DNA from: Prevotellaceae bacterium
Lineage (GTDB): Bacteria > Bacteroidota > Bacteroidia > Bacteroidales > UBA932
DNA length: 5,334 nt
Assembly: GCA_031289385.1 (NCBI GenBank)
Contig: JAITPP010000169.1
Location: forward strand, 1-5,334
Direction: 5' to 3'
The translations under genes were made by a program, and so were the position numbers. Positions 1 to 5,240 of this stretch are shown here, one piece after another (position 1 is the stretch's first letter; every line of letters begins with the position of its first letter). The notes under the pieces are model-generated. The model made no database searches. It was not told the DNA's origin and saw only the letters and a program-made list of their open reading frames with translations.

Positions 1-100
1 CAAAACCGAGCGAAATGCCAAAGCGTCCAACTGCCGACAGCAGTAGGGTATCCTCGTTGAGCAAATCGCTCATCCGCGTTTGAAGGTTGAATTTGTGCAT
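1..100 (-). CDS. N-terminus of a probable hemerythrin-type or LuxR-associated regulatory protein (partial)
   Basis: Read leftward, an ATG at 98-100 opens a frame with no stop up to the window edge, giving 33 residues that begin MHKFNLQTRMSDLLNEDTLL and continue with a stretch containing RFGISLGF. From memory, the pattern M-x-D-L-x(4-6)-LL-x(3)-RFGI-x-LGF is the N-terminus of a Bacteroidota family of hemerythrin-domain or LuxR-type regulatory proteins, where it is usually followed by a GDKTV-like segment and a cysteine. Only the N-terminus is visible, so neither the metal-binding nor the DNA-binding part can be checked. The 20 bases before the ATG are A-rich and lack a Shine-Dalgarno sequence, as is usual in this phylum. 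The coding call is fairly safe; the family call is a recollection and tentative. Confidence 0.45.
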   Translation of the reverse strand, partial: MHKFNLQTRMSDLLNEDTLLLSAVGRFGISLGF

Positions 101-158
101 TTTATACTGTTTTTTTGCGTTGATTTGAATAATTTAAAGGTCAAAACCAAATCAATAT

Positions 159-198
159 AAAAAAATGCAACACGTTTCAAAAAATGTGTTGCACTTTT
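159..198 (-). terminator. Intrinsic terminator of the 83-residue membrane protein gene
   Basis: An 8-bp perfect stem (TGCAACAC at 166-173 pairing with GTGTTGCA at 186-193) encloses a 12-base loop. On the minus strand the stem runs straight into seven T (A at 159-165 on the plus strand). It lies 10 bases past the stop codon of the leftward gene ending at 208. After one mismatch the flanking A and T runs also pair, so weaker termination in the other direction is possible. Confidence 0.75.
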
Positions 199-207
199 AA
201 ACACTAA

Positions 208-459
208 TCATTTTTTGACATCTTTTGTTTTTTCTTTATGTCTTTGACTGATAATGATTATAAGGGTAATTATAAGTGAACTCAACGTAATATACACAAA
301 ACTCGTTAAAAACGATGTTATATTAAGAAAGTCTTCCTTATCTAACACAGAATTATCCAAACTTCCTGTTATAGCGTAATTTACCAAAGAATAAACAAAT
401 ATCATTAAAAACGATAAACAGCCAAAGACACTAAAAAAACTTTGAATGTATTGTTTCAT
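208..459 (-). CDS. Small two-helix membrane protein of unknown function (83 aa)
   Basis: This is an unrecognised protein of 83 residues. A short N-terminus (MKQYIQSF) leads into a hydrophobic segment at about residues 8-31. A polar loop with several acidic residues (about 32-45, SLDNSVLDKED) follows, then a second hydrophobic segment at about 47-70 and a lysine-rich tail (RHKEKTKDVKK). The positive-inside rule suggests that both ends are cytoplasmic and the acidic loop periplasmic, which would make it an inner-membrane hairpin protein. No catalytic motif, lipobox or signal-peptidase site is visible. The gene stands alone: it has its own downstream terminator, and a gap of about 400 bp separates it from the insertion sequence to its right. 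No good Bacteroidota promoter was found within 100 bp upstream. The ATG at 457-459 has an A/T-rich leader. Composition and a proper terminator make it likely real, but no function can be given. Confidence 0.6.
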   Translation of the reverse strand: MKQYIQSFFSVFGCLSFLMIFVYSLVNYAITGSLDNSVLDKEDFLNITSFLTSFVYITLSSLIITLIIIISQRHKEKTKDVKK

Positions 460-507
460 TTGTATAGTTTTTATAATAGATTTTATATTAAAATAAGATG
501 TAATTTA

Positions 508-537
508 TTGATTTTCAATTATAGATATTTATTTTTG
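508..537 (+). promoter_or_regulatory. Possible Bacteroidota-type promoter facing right
   Basis: TTG at 508-510 and TATTTTTG at 530-537 fit the -33 TTG / -7 TANNTTTG consensus with the usual 19-bp spacing. It would start transcription near 544 and point into a region with no long gene. In DNA this AT-rich such matches arise by chance, so it is only a candidate. Confidence 0.3.
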
Positions 538-571
538 TTTCTTAATAAATTATAAGTTCTAATGTTATGTA

Positions 572-649
572 ATGTTTGTTTTAAGAAAAACAGGCAAAAA
601 TATGTATTTATTTATAAACGGATATATTATTGCCGTTAAACTATGTTAA
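572..649 (+). CDS. Possible 25-residue small open reading frame
   Basis: An ATG at 572-574 opens a 25-codon frame ending in TAA at 647-649. The peptide reads MFVLRKTGKNMYLFINGYII followed by AVKLC: a basic N-terminus and then a moderately hydrophobic stretch. The only support for its being real is its position, about 28 bases after the start site predicted from the 508-537 promoter candidate and 23 bases before the strong hairpin at 673-718. A frame this short is expected by chance. I do not recognise it. Confidence 0.15.
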   Translation: MFVLRKTGKNMYLFINGYIIAVKLC

Positions 650-672
650 GGGAACTTCTAAAAAGAAAATAC

Positions 673-718
673 GTTAAAAATAATCCGCAAGTTTTAGCAA
701 CAGGCGGATTACTTTAAC
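673..718. other. Strong two-part hairpin
   Basis: TAATCCGC (681-688) pairs perfectly with GCGGATTA (704-711). Beyond a small internal loop (AA at 679-680 against C at 712), GTTAAA (673-678) pairs with TTTAAC (713-718). That gives 14 base pairs around a 15-base loop. No T run follows on the plus strand. On the minus strand a T-rich but interrupted tail follows (TATTTTCTTTTTAG), so it may act as a weak leftward terminator for read-through from the insertion sequence, or as the fold of a small RNA. Confidence 0.4.
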
Positions 719-803
719 TAACTAAAATACAAACAAAAAAATAATTTCTATGACAATAAAAATTTTCTCGTCTGCAAAATTACGCCGAAGTCATCCACCC
801 TGC

Positions 804-823
804 AATACCTTAATTTAGGTATT
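804..823. repeat. Short A/T-rich inverted repeat
   Basis: AATACCT (804-810) and AGGTATT (817-823) form a perfect 7-bp inverted repeat around TAATTT. No T run follows on either strand, so it is not a typical terminator. It could be a protein-binding palindrome or chance. It lies 38 bp outside the left end of the insertion sequence. Confidence 0.3.
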
Positions 824-860
824 TTGAGGCATTGATAATAAGAAATTGATAATTACAAAT

Positions 861-888
861 TAAGTCTAATAGTCAAAAGTGGGGCTAA
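861..888 (+). repeat. Left terminal inverted repeat of the insertion sequence
   Basis: It holds the core TAATAGTCAAAAG (867-879) followed by TGGGG. The core matches the right-end repeat in inverted orientation. The transposase stop codon (885-887 on the minus strand) lies inside this repeat. Confidence 0.75.
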
Positions 889-1799
889 TGGTTGTTCAAA
901 TACGCCTCAATAAAGGTTTTTCTATGAACTTTCGACAAACCGTTATGGTTGCGTAATTTGCTTTTTAAATCCGTAAATTGACCTTCTAAACCGTTATTTG
1001 TGTTAGGTATACAAAGTTCTATATTGTCGTACCAAGTCCATAAAAACGGCATATTTCTGCGAATACTCAAACAGGCACTGCGAAGGCGTTTATGAACATA
1101 ATAACTCTTGCCGTTTTTGTCTTTTTTGCGTTCTTTTAAAAATAAATTCCAACGATTTTCCCACTCCTCAAACATTCCGATAAAACTCTCTTTATCGGTG
1201 TGTGCCAGCAGTTTAACTATATCTAACAACTCTTTTGCTGCCGATAGTTCCGGACGTTTAGTCAAGTAACGTTCAACAATTTTGTATTGATGAAAAACAC
1301 ACATTTGAACATTGTATTTGGAAAAAATTTGCAATATCCCTCGAAGCCCGTCACAAACAATTCCGTTTATAATTATACCCCTGTGTTATAATGCTTTAAC
1401 ACCTTCAAAATAGTCGGAAAGTGTCTCTTTTTTATCAATAAATTTGTACCAAAGAATTTGTTTTTTAAGCTGTCTTTGAACACAATAACACCAAAATTTC
1501 TACCCCAATAAGTTGCATCCATTAAGACTATAACTTCTTTATTATAAGGTATTTGAAAATCATTTTTTTGTTTTTTCAGCAATCTTGTGATGGTTGATTT
1601 GCTGACAGAATGTTTATTTGCCAACTGCGATACTGTCTGTTTCAAACACAAATATTCATTGTACAAATTACTTATATTAAGCATTTTACAAATATAAAAT
1701 TGTTTGCTGCATTGTTTGCAACGATAACTTTGTTTGCCATTTTTATTGCCGTTTTTTACAACCAATTTTGAACCACAATAAAAGCATTTTTTTACTCAT
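885..1799 (-). pseudogene. Disrupted DDE transposase, IS256-like variant with N-terminal zinc ribbon
   Basis: Joining the frames gives a protein of about 304 residues. An N-terminal zinc ribbon (MSKKCFYCGS, then YRCKQCSKQF) is followed by a helix-turn-helix (TVSQLANKHSVSKSTITRLL) and a DDE core. The candidate catalytic residues are the Asp of LMDATYWG, the Asp of VCDGLRGI and the Glu of NNGLEGQF; CVFHQ and the RLRSA segment are further family landmarks. Three lesions break it. First, seven A follow ATG-AGT (plus 1787-1793), where six would keep frame. Second, one A is apparently missing at 1461-1466, or a -1 slip occurs there on A-AAA-AAC. Third, a TAA at 1386-1388 replaces what looks like a Gln codon in KAL-stop-HRG. 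The correct reading between the second and third lesions is ILWYKFIDKKETLSDYFEGV. The roughly 30 residues before the apparent stop at 1373-1375 in the upstream frame are therefore out-of-frame translation. The family name is from memory of the motifs. Confidence 0.8.
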
Positions 1800-1848
1800 T
1801 TCTTTTTTTAACAGTAAAGTTATGATTTTGTGTGAATTATATGCTTTT

Positions 1849-1876
1849 TTATCCTCCCTTTTGACTATTAAGCCTA
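1849..1876 (-). repeat. Right terminal inverted repeat of the insertion sequence
   Basis: Read on the minus strand it carries TAATAGTCAAAAG (1858-1870) followed by GGAGG, which mirrors the left repeat. Differences from the left copy are concentrated outside the 13-base core. Confidence 0.75.
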
Positions 1877-1886
1877 TTATTCTGTT

Positions 1887-1922
1887 CCAAACAACTAAAG
1901 TTGTTGGCAATTCATTTTTTTT
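1887..1922 (+). terminator. Weak terminator-like hairpin
   Basis: CCAA-A-CAAC (1887-1895) pairs with GTTGTTGG (1900-1907) with one bulged A and a TAAA loop. Seven bases later a run of eight T begins (1915-1922). The gap between stem and T run is longer than in good terminators, and no rightward gene now lies upstream. It may be left over from before the insertion. Confidence 0.25.
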
Positions 1923-1975
1923 ATCTGTGTAAATCCGTTTATTCTGTGTAATGTTTATTCTGTATAATCTGTGTG
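1918..1975 (+). repeat. Degenerate TCTGTGTAA-type repeats
   Basis: Related words recur: TTATCTGTGTAAATCCG, TTTATTCTGTGTAATG, TTTATTCTGTATAATCTGTG. Runs of this kind are, from memory, common between genes in Bacteroidota genomes. No function is known to me. Confidence 0.6.
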
Positions 1976-2068
1976 CTTTAAAAACTTTATAACTTTAAAA
2001 ACTTTATAACTTTAAAAACTTAATAACTTTAAAAACTTTATAACTTTATAACTTTAAAAACTTGATAA
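1976..2068 (+). repeat. Tandem array of a 17-bp unit, about 5.5 copies
   Basis: The unit is CTTTAAAAACTTTATAA. Copies lie at 1976-1992, 1993-2009, 2010-2026 (one change, CTTAATAA), 2027-2043 and 2052-2068 (one change, CTTGATAA). An 8-base half unit (CTTTATAA, 2044-2051) sits before the last copy. The array stops 12 bp before the -33 box of the efflux operon promoter, so it occupies the upstream-element region of that promoter. Near-perfect copies point to recent slippage or expansion. Confidence 0.9.
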
Positions 2069-2080
2069 ACTCGGACATTT

Positions 2081-2111
2081 TTTGCAAATATAAAAAATCA
2101 TTATACCTTTG
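2081..2111 (+). promoter_or_regulatory. Bacteroidota-type promoter of the efflux operon
   Basis: TTTG at 2081-2084, a 19-bp spacer and TATACCTTTG, containing TACCTTTG at 2104-2111, match the -33 TTTG / -7 TANNTTTG consensus recognised by the Bacteroidota primary sigma factor. Transcription should start near 2117-2120, leaving a leader of about 30-35 bases before the ATG at 2152. No second promoter of this quality was seen inside the operon. Confidence 0.75.
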
Positions 2112-2119
2112 TCTAAAAA

Positions 2120-2135
2120 TTAACAAAAATGTTAA
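2120..2135 (+). promoter_or_regulatory. Candidate operator for the TetR-family repressor
   Basis: TTAACA-AAAA-TGTTAA is a perfect palindrome with 6-bp arms, placed 8 bp after the -7 box, at or just after the expected transcription start. TetR-family proteins usually bind 15-20 bp palindromes overlapping their own promoter, so this is the best autoregulatory site in view. Its A/T-only centre makes chance occurrence possible. Confidence 0.45.
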
Positions 2136-2151
2136 ACTAATTTATAAAACA

Positions 2152-2769
2152 ATGGAGTTAAATAATCAAAATACTGAACAACTGATTTTGCAAGCGGCTG
2201 AAACTGTTTTTTTTGACAAAGGTTATTCGGGCGCGAAAACTACCGAAATCGCCAAAATTGCAGGTGTTAATCATGCTTTATTGCATTATTATTTTCGCAC
2301 AAAAGAAAATCTTTTTACCAAAATTTTTGAAAATAAAGCCGATTTTCTTCTAAAAACTTTCAAATATTCTTTTGAAACCGATTTGCCTTTTTTTGAAAAA
2401 ATTAAAATCGCTATCGAAACTCATTTCGATTTTATTGGCACAAACCCGAAAATGCCGATGTTTATACTTCGCGAGGTGGTTTCAAACAAAGAAAAACGGG
2501 ATTTTATAATTGAAAAAATTTTTCCGCGAGCATACGGCGTACTCGCCGATATGGAAAAAATAATCGCCGAAGAAATTGCAAAAGGAAATATTTCGCCAAT
2601 CAAACCAATTGATTTAATGATAAATATAGCCTCGTTAAATGTATTGTCGTACATAGCGGCTCAGGTTTATTTCGGTTTTGATAGCGAAAATAACGATGAA
2701 CTAAACGAATTTCTTTTGCAGCGAAAGAAAAATAATGTAGATGTAATTTTAAAAAGTTTGCAACCTTAA
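2152..2769 (+). CDS. TetR/AcrR-family transcriptional repressor of the efflux operon (205 aa)
   Basis: The N-terminal domain is a clear TetR DNA-binding domain: ILQAAETVFFDKGYSGAKTT (residues 12-31), then the helix-turn-helix IAKIAGVNHALLHYYFRTKE (33-52), with the family-typical YYF and K-x-NLF. Residues from about 60 on are an all-helical ligand-binding and dimerisation domain with no recognised ligand motif; its length is normal for the family. The ATG at 2152 is preferred because the frame upstream (open to 2062 via a weak start) would run across the promoter and the candidate operator. It is the first gene of the operon, 14 bp before the channel gene, so it most likely represses itself and the pump and is released by a small molecule. 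In E. coli, CecR (TetR family) controls ybhGFSR in a similar layout. The inducer cannot be inferred. Confidence 0.93.
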   Translation: MELNNQNTEQLILQAAETVFFDKGYSGAKTTEIAKIAGVNHALLHYYFRTKENLFTKIFENKADFLLKTFKYSFETDLPFFEKIKIAIETHFDFIGTNPKMPMFILREVVSNKEKRDFIIEKIFPRAYGVLADMEKIIAEEIAKGNISPIKPIDLMINIASLNVLSYIAAQVYFGFDSENNDELNEFLLQRKKNNVDVILKSLQP

Positions 2770-2783
2770 AAAATTCCGAATGT

Positions 2784-4043
2784 ATGAAAAATATATTTTC
2801 TATTTACGTGTTTTTTATTTTGTTTTCATTTGCATCGCAGGCGCAATTAACTATTGATGAATGTCATACGCGAGCAAAAGAAAATTATCCTCAAATTCGT
2901 CAATACGAACTGATTGAACGTTCAAAAGAATATACATTATCAAATGTAATAAAAGGCTATTTGCCTCAATTTCAGGTTAGCGCACGCGCCACTTTTCAAT
3001 CGGAAGTAACTTCTATTCCTGTGTCAATTCCTAATGTTGATATTCCCGAAATTCCTAAAACGCAATATCAGTTATCTACCGAAGTATCTCAAATACTGTG
3101 GGATGGCGGCGTAATAAGTTCGCAAAAAAAACTTATTGCCGCAAATGCCGAAGTTGAAAAACAGCAGTTACAAGTTGATTTATATGCAATTAAGGCAAGA
3201 GTAAATCAGTTGTTTTTTGGAATTTTGTTGTTGGATACGCATTTGGCACAAAACAAAATTTTGCAGGATGAATTAGTCAGAAATCACTCAAAAATAGTTA
3301 GTTATATCGAAAATGGAATTGCCAATCAAACCGATTTGGATGTTGTAAAAGTTGAGCAGATAAATGCCAAACAAATAATGTTGCAATTACAATCAACTCG
3401 TAGGGCTTATGCAGATATGTTATCGTATATGATTGGTGCAAAATTAGATACAGATATAAAATTGCTTAAACCCGATATAAATAATCAGCCGTTTTCGTCT
3501 TCGATAAATCGTTACGAATTGCAGTGGTTTGAATCGCAAAATAATATTTTCAATCTTCAAAAAAAAATATTGAAAACTGCGTATATGCCTAAATTTAACC
3601 TTTTTATGCAGGGTGGGGTAGGGTGTCCCGCATTAAATATGTTTTCGCGTAATTTTGATGCTTATTATATCGGAGGAATCAGATTATCATGGAATTTCGG
3701 GGCTTTATATACTCGAAAAAACGATTTGCAAAAAATAGATGTAAATAGGCATTTGCTTGATATTAAGCGCGAAACGTTTATTTATAATTTACAATTGGAA
3801 ATAACTCGCGAAAATCAGGATATCAAGCGGTTGCGCGAACAAATGCAATACGACGACGAAATAATCGCTCTGCGCAAAAATATTAAACAAGCCTCAGAAG
3901 CCAAATTTGCCAACGGAACTATCACAATAACAGACTTAATGAGCGAACTGACTCGTGAAAATATCGCGCAACAGACAAAAGCCTCTCACGAAATTGAATT
4001 ACTGATTGCAATTTACAATTTAAAATATACTACCAATGACTAA
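2784..4043 (+). CDS. TolC-like outer-membrane efflux channel (419 aa)
   Basis: A signal peptide covers residues 1-20 with likely cleavage at SQA|Q. Two homologous halves follow, as expected of the outer membrane efflux protein (OEP) family. YLPQFQVSARA (59-69) is matched by YMPKFNLFMQGG (267-278), and ENGIANQTDLDVVKVEQ (176-192) by ANGTITITDLMSELTRE (376-392). Mature channels of this family are trimers with a beta-barrel in the outer membrane and a long helical barrel across the periplasm. ALNMFSRNFDAYYIGGIRLS (283-302) looks typical of Bacteroidota members that accompany YbhG-like adaptors. The length is normal. The gene starts 14 bp after the regulator and ends 16 bp before the adaptor start, without a terminator between them, so it is co-transcribed. 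It should provide the exit duct for substrate passed on by the adaptor and an inner-membrane pump. The substrate is unknown. Confidence 0.92.
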   Translation: MKNIFSIYVFFILFSFASQAQLTIDECHTRAKENYPQIRQYELIERSKEYTLSNVIKGYLPQFQVSARATFQSEVTSIPVSIPNVDIPEIPKTQYQLSTEVSQILWDGGVISSQKKLIAANAEVEKQQLQVDLYAIKARVNQLFFGILLLDTHLAQNKILQDELVRNHSKIVSYIENGIANQTDLDVVKVEQINAKQIMLQLQSTRRAYADMLSYMIGAKLDTDIKLLKPDINNQPFSSSINRYELQWFESQNNIFNLQKKILKTAYMPKFNLFMQGGVGCPALNMFSRNFDAYYIGGIRLSWNFGALYTRKNDLQKIDVNRHLLDIKRETFIYNLQLEITRENQDIKRLREQMQYDDEIIALRKNIKQASEAKFANGTITITDLMSELTRENIAQQTKASHEIELLIAIYNLKYTTND

Positions 4044-4059
4044 TTTTATATCAAAAATT

Positions 4060-4953
4060 ATGAAAAAGAATAAATTAATAATTTTATTAACCGTTTATTT
4101 ATTAATAAGTTGCGGAAAAAATAAAGGCGATTATGATGCTTCGGGCGCATTTGAAACCACCGAAGTGCTGGTTTCATCGCAAGCAAGCGGTATGTTAATG
4201 AAACTCAACGTAGAAGAAGGGCAGATATTAACGCCCGACGTTGCCGTAGGATATGTTGATACAACGCAATTATATCTGAAAAAGAAACAGTTACTGGCAA
4301 ATATGCGTGCTTTGGACAGCCGTTTTTATAATATTTCGTTGCAAATTGCCGCTATTAATCAGCAAATTGACAAACAAAATATCGAATTAAAACGTTTTCA
4401 AAATCTGCTGAAATCAAACGCCGCCACTCAAAAACAAGTAGATGATATTGAAGCCGAAATTAAAATTTTAACAAAACAACTTGCCGCACAAACCGAATCG
4501 CTGGAAAACAATAACAAAAGCGTTTCAAACGAAAGCGCAGCCATGCAAATTCAAATAGAGCAAATAACTGATTTAATTGACAAAAGCATAATTGCAAGCC
4601 CTGTTTACGGAACGGTTTTGGCGAAATATGCCGAAGTTGGCGAAATTGTATCGCAGGGCAAAGCCTTGTTCAAAATAGGCGATACCGAAAATATGTTTTT
4701 GCGGGCTTACATTACTGCCAATCAACTGACACAGTTGAAATTACGGCAAAAAGTGAAAATTTTTGCCGATTTCGGTGAAAACGAAACAAAAGAATACGAC
4801 GGCACAATAACGTGGATTTCGGATAAAGCGGAATTTACGCCAAAAACCATACAAACGCGCAACGAAAGAGCCAATTTGGTGTATGCCGTGAAAATTGCTG
4901 TGAAAAACGACGGATACATAAAAATAGGAATGTATGGCGAAATTAAATTCTAA
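4060..4953 (+). CDS. HlyD/YbhG-like periplasmic adaptor (membrane fusion) lipoprotein (297 aa)
   Basis: Starting at 4060 the protein opens with a lipoprotein signal, MKKNKLIILLTVYLLISC, with lipobox LISC and Cys18 as the lipidated residue. An in-frame ATG at 4036, overlapping the channel gene by 8 bp, is possible but adds eight residues that the signal does not need. Domains in order: first half of a lipoyl-like domain (about 38-70, VEEGQIL); an alpha-helical hairpin (about 72-174); the second half (176-208, SIIASPVYGTVLAKYAEVGE); and a beta-barrel (211-297) with EFTPKTIQT (258-266), typical of YbhG-like adaptors. At the hairpin tip, R112, L116 and T123 sit where TolC-docking adaptors have the R-L-S motif, with Thr for Ser. 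It should link the upstream TolC-like channel to an inner-membrane transporter, probably an ABC-2 type exporter, not present in the window. Confidence 0.92.
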   Translation: MKKNKLIILLTVYLLISCGKNKGDYDASGAFETTEVLVSSQASGMLMKLNVEEGQILTPDVAVGYVDTTQLYLKKKQLLANMRALDSRFYNISLQIAAINQQIDKQNIELKRFQNLLKSNAATQKQVDDIEAEIKILTKQLAAQTESLENNNKSVSNESAAMQIQIEQITDLIDKSIIASPVYGTVLAKYAEVGEIVSQGKALFKIGDTENMFLRAYITANQLTQLKLRQKVKIFADFGENETKEYDGTITWISDKAEFTPKTIQTRNERANLVYAVKIAVKNDGYIKIGMYGEIKF

Positions 4954-4964
4954 ATCAAACGGTT

Positions 4965-5240
4965 ATGAAAAATAAAATATTACAAAAAATAGTATCGGGT
5001 TCGTTTTGGATGACAATGGCTGTGCATATAGTTGTGTTTACCGCAATAGGTTTATTTACAGCAAAAGGCTGGCGAATGTTGATTAAATTTGTGATTTATA
5101 TGTCTGCAATTTTGCTGATTTTCTGGTTGTTGAATTTATATGTAAAAAAACATCCCAAACAGAAAAAACTTGCAGCATTTTTATCGTTTATTATAAATAG
5201 AAAAAACAGCAAAAAAATATCTGAAAATACCGATAAATGA
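4965..5240 (+). CDS. Small two-helix membrane protein of unknown function in the efflux operon (91 aa)
   Basis: I do not recognise this family. The first 11-12 residues are basic (MKNKILQKIVS). Two hydrophobic segments follow at about residues 13-32 and 38-58, joined by a very short turn (TAKGWR). The C-terminal third is a highly charged, mostly basic tail (YVKKHPKQKK, then INRKNSKKISENTDK). This suggests an inner-membrane hairpin with both ends in the cytoplasm. There is no catalytic motif. It begins 11 bp after the adaptor and its stop overlaps the next start in ATGA, so it is surely co-transcribed and translationally coupled to the YbaN-like gene. That coupling hints that the two membrane proteins work together, either as accessory parts of the pump or as partners of each other. 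Confidence 0.8.
   Translation: MKNKILQKIVSGSFWMTMAVHIVVFTAIGLFTAKGWRMLIKFVIYMSAILLIFWLLNLYVKKHPKQKKLAAFLSFIINRKNSKKISENTDK

Larger units (their letters stand above)
460..860. other. Gene-poor intergenic region (about 400 bp)
   Basis: This stretch lies between the small membrane protein gene and the left end of the insertion sequence. It is very AT-rich and has no convincing long reading frame on either strand. It contains a possible rightward promoter (508-537), a 25-codon frame (572-649), a strong hairpin (673-718) and a smaller A/T-rich inverted repeat (804-823), listed separately. The slightly GC-richer patch at about 768-801 (CGTCTGCAAAATTACGCCG onward) matches nothing I recognise. Confidence 0.6.
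861..1876 (-). mobile_element. Decayed insertion sequence, IS256-like with Zn-binding transposase (about 1.0 kb)
   Basis: The element is bounded by imperfect inverted repeats at 861-888 and 1849-1876. Read inward, both share the exact 13-base core TAATAGTCAAAAG, and 21 of 27 aligned positions match. Between them is a single leftward transposase gene that stops inside the left repeat, the compact layout typical of simple insertion sequences. No matching target-site duplication is visible at the outer edges, so the exact ends are uncertain by a few bases, and the flanks may have drifted or been rearranged. The broken transposase means the copy is unlikely to move by itself, although an intact copy elsewhere could act on its ends. 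Confidence 0.8.
1877..2080. other. Intergenic region between the insertion sequence and the tetR promoter
   Basis: No coding sequence is seen. The region contains, in order, a small hairpin near a T run (1887-1922), degenerate TCTGTGTAA-type repeats (1918-1975) and the 17-bp tandem array (1976-2068). It ends 1 bp before the -33 box of the regulator gene. Confidence 0.7.

Noticed and set aside
148..181. Promoter for the left-edge gene on the minus strand
   Set aside because: A TTGATTTG-like -7 box has one mismatch, and the nearest -33 match is 22 bp away and lies within the terminator loop. The fit is too poor to call.
649..664. AGGGAACTTCTAAAAA as the solo end of another insertion sequence
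   Set aside because: It vaguely recalls terminal repeats of other Bacteroidota elements, but no inverted partner or transposase fragment is present in the window.
673..718. Integron attC recombination site
   Set aside because: The hairpin ends in GTTAAA and TTTAAC, superficially like attC core sites, but their order is reversed relative to attC (RYYYAAC first, GTTRRRY last) and no integrase or cassette structure is present.
852..1885. Target-site duplication flanking the insertion sequence
   Set aside because: I compared the bases outside both inverted repeats under several choices of element end and found no convincing direct repeat of 8 bp or near it.
1976..2068. CRISPR array
   Set aside because: The 17-bp units follow each other directly with no unique spacers, so this is a simple tandem repeat.
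2062..2151. 30-residue N-terminal extension of the TetR regulator
   Set aside because: It would begin inside the tandem repeat, upstream of the -33 box, and run through the promoter and palindrome. The added residues do not look like a TetR N-terminus, and the ATG at 2152 gives the normal family length.
2421..2654. Open frame of 77 codons on the minus strand inside the tetR gene
   Set aside because: It lies wholly antisense to a clear TetR-family gene, has no recognisable motif and is explained by the codon bias of the gene on the other strand.
4722..4919. Open frame of 65 codons on the minus strand inside the adaptor gene
   Set aside because: It is antisense to the conserved beta-barrel part of the HlyD-like adaptor and has no start context or motif of its own.
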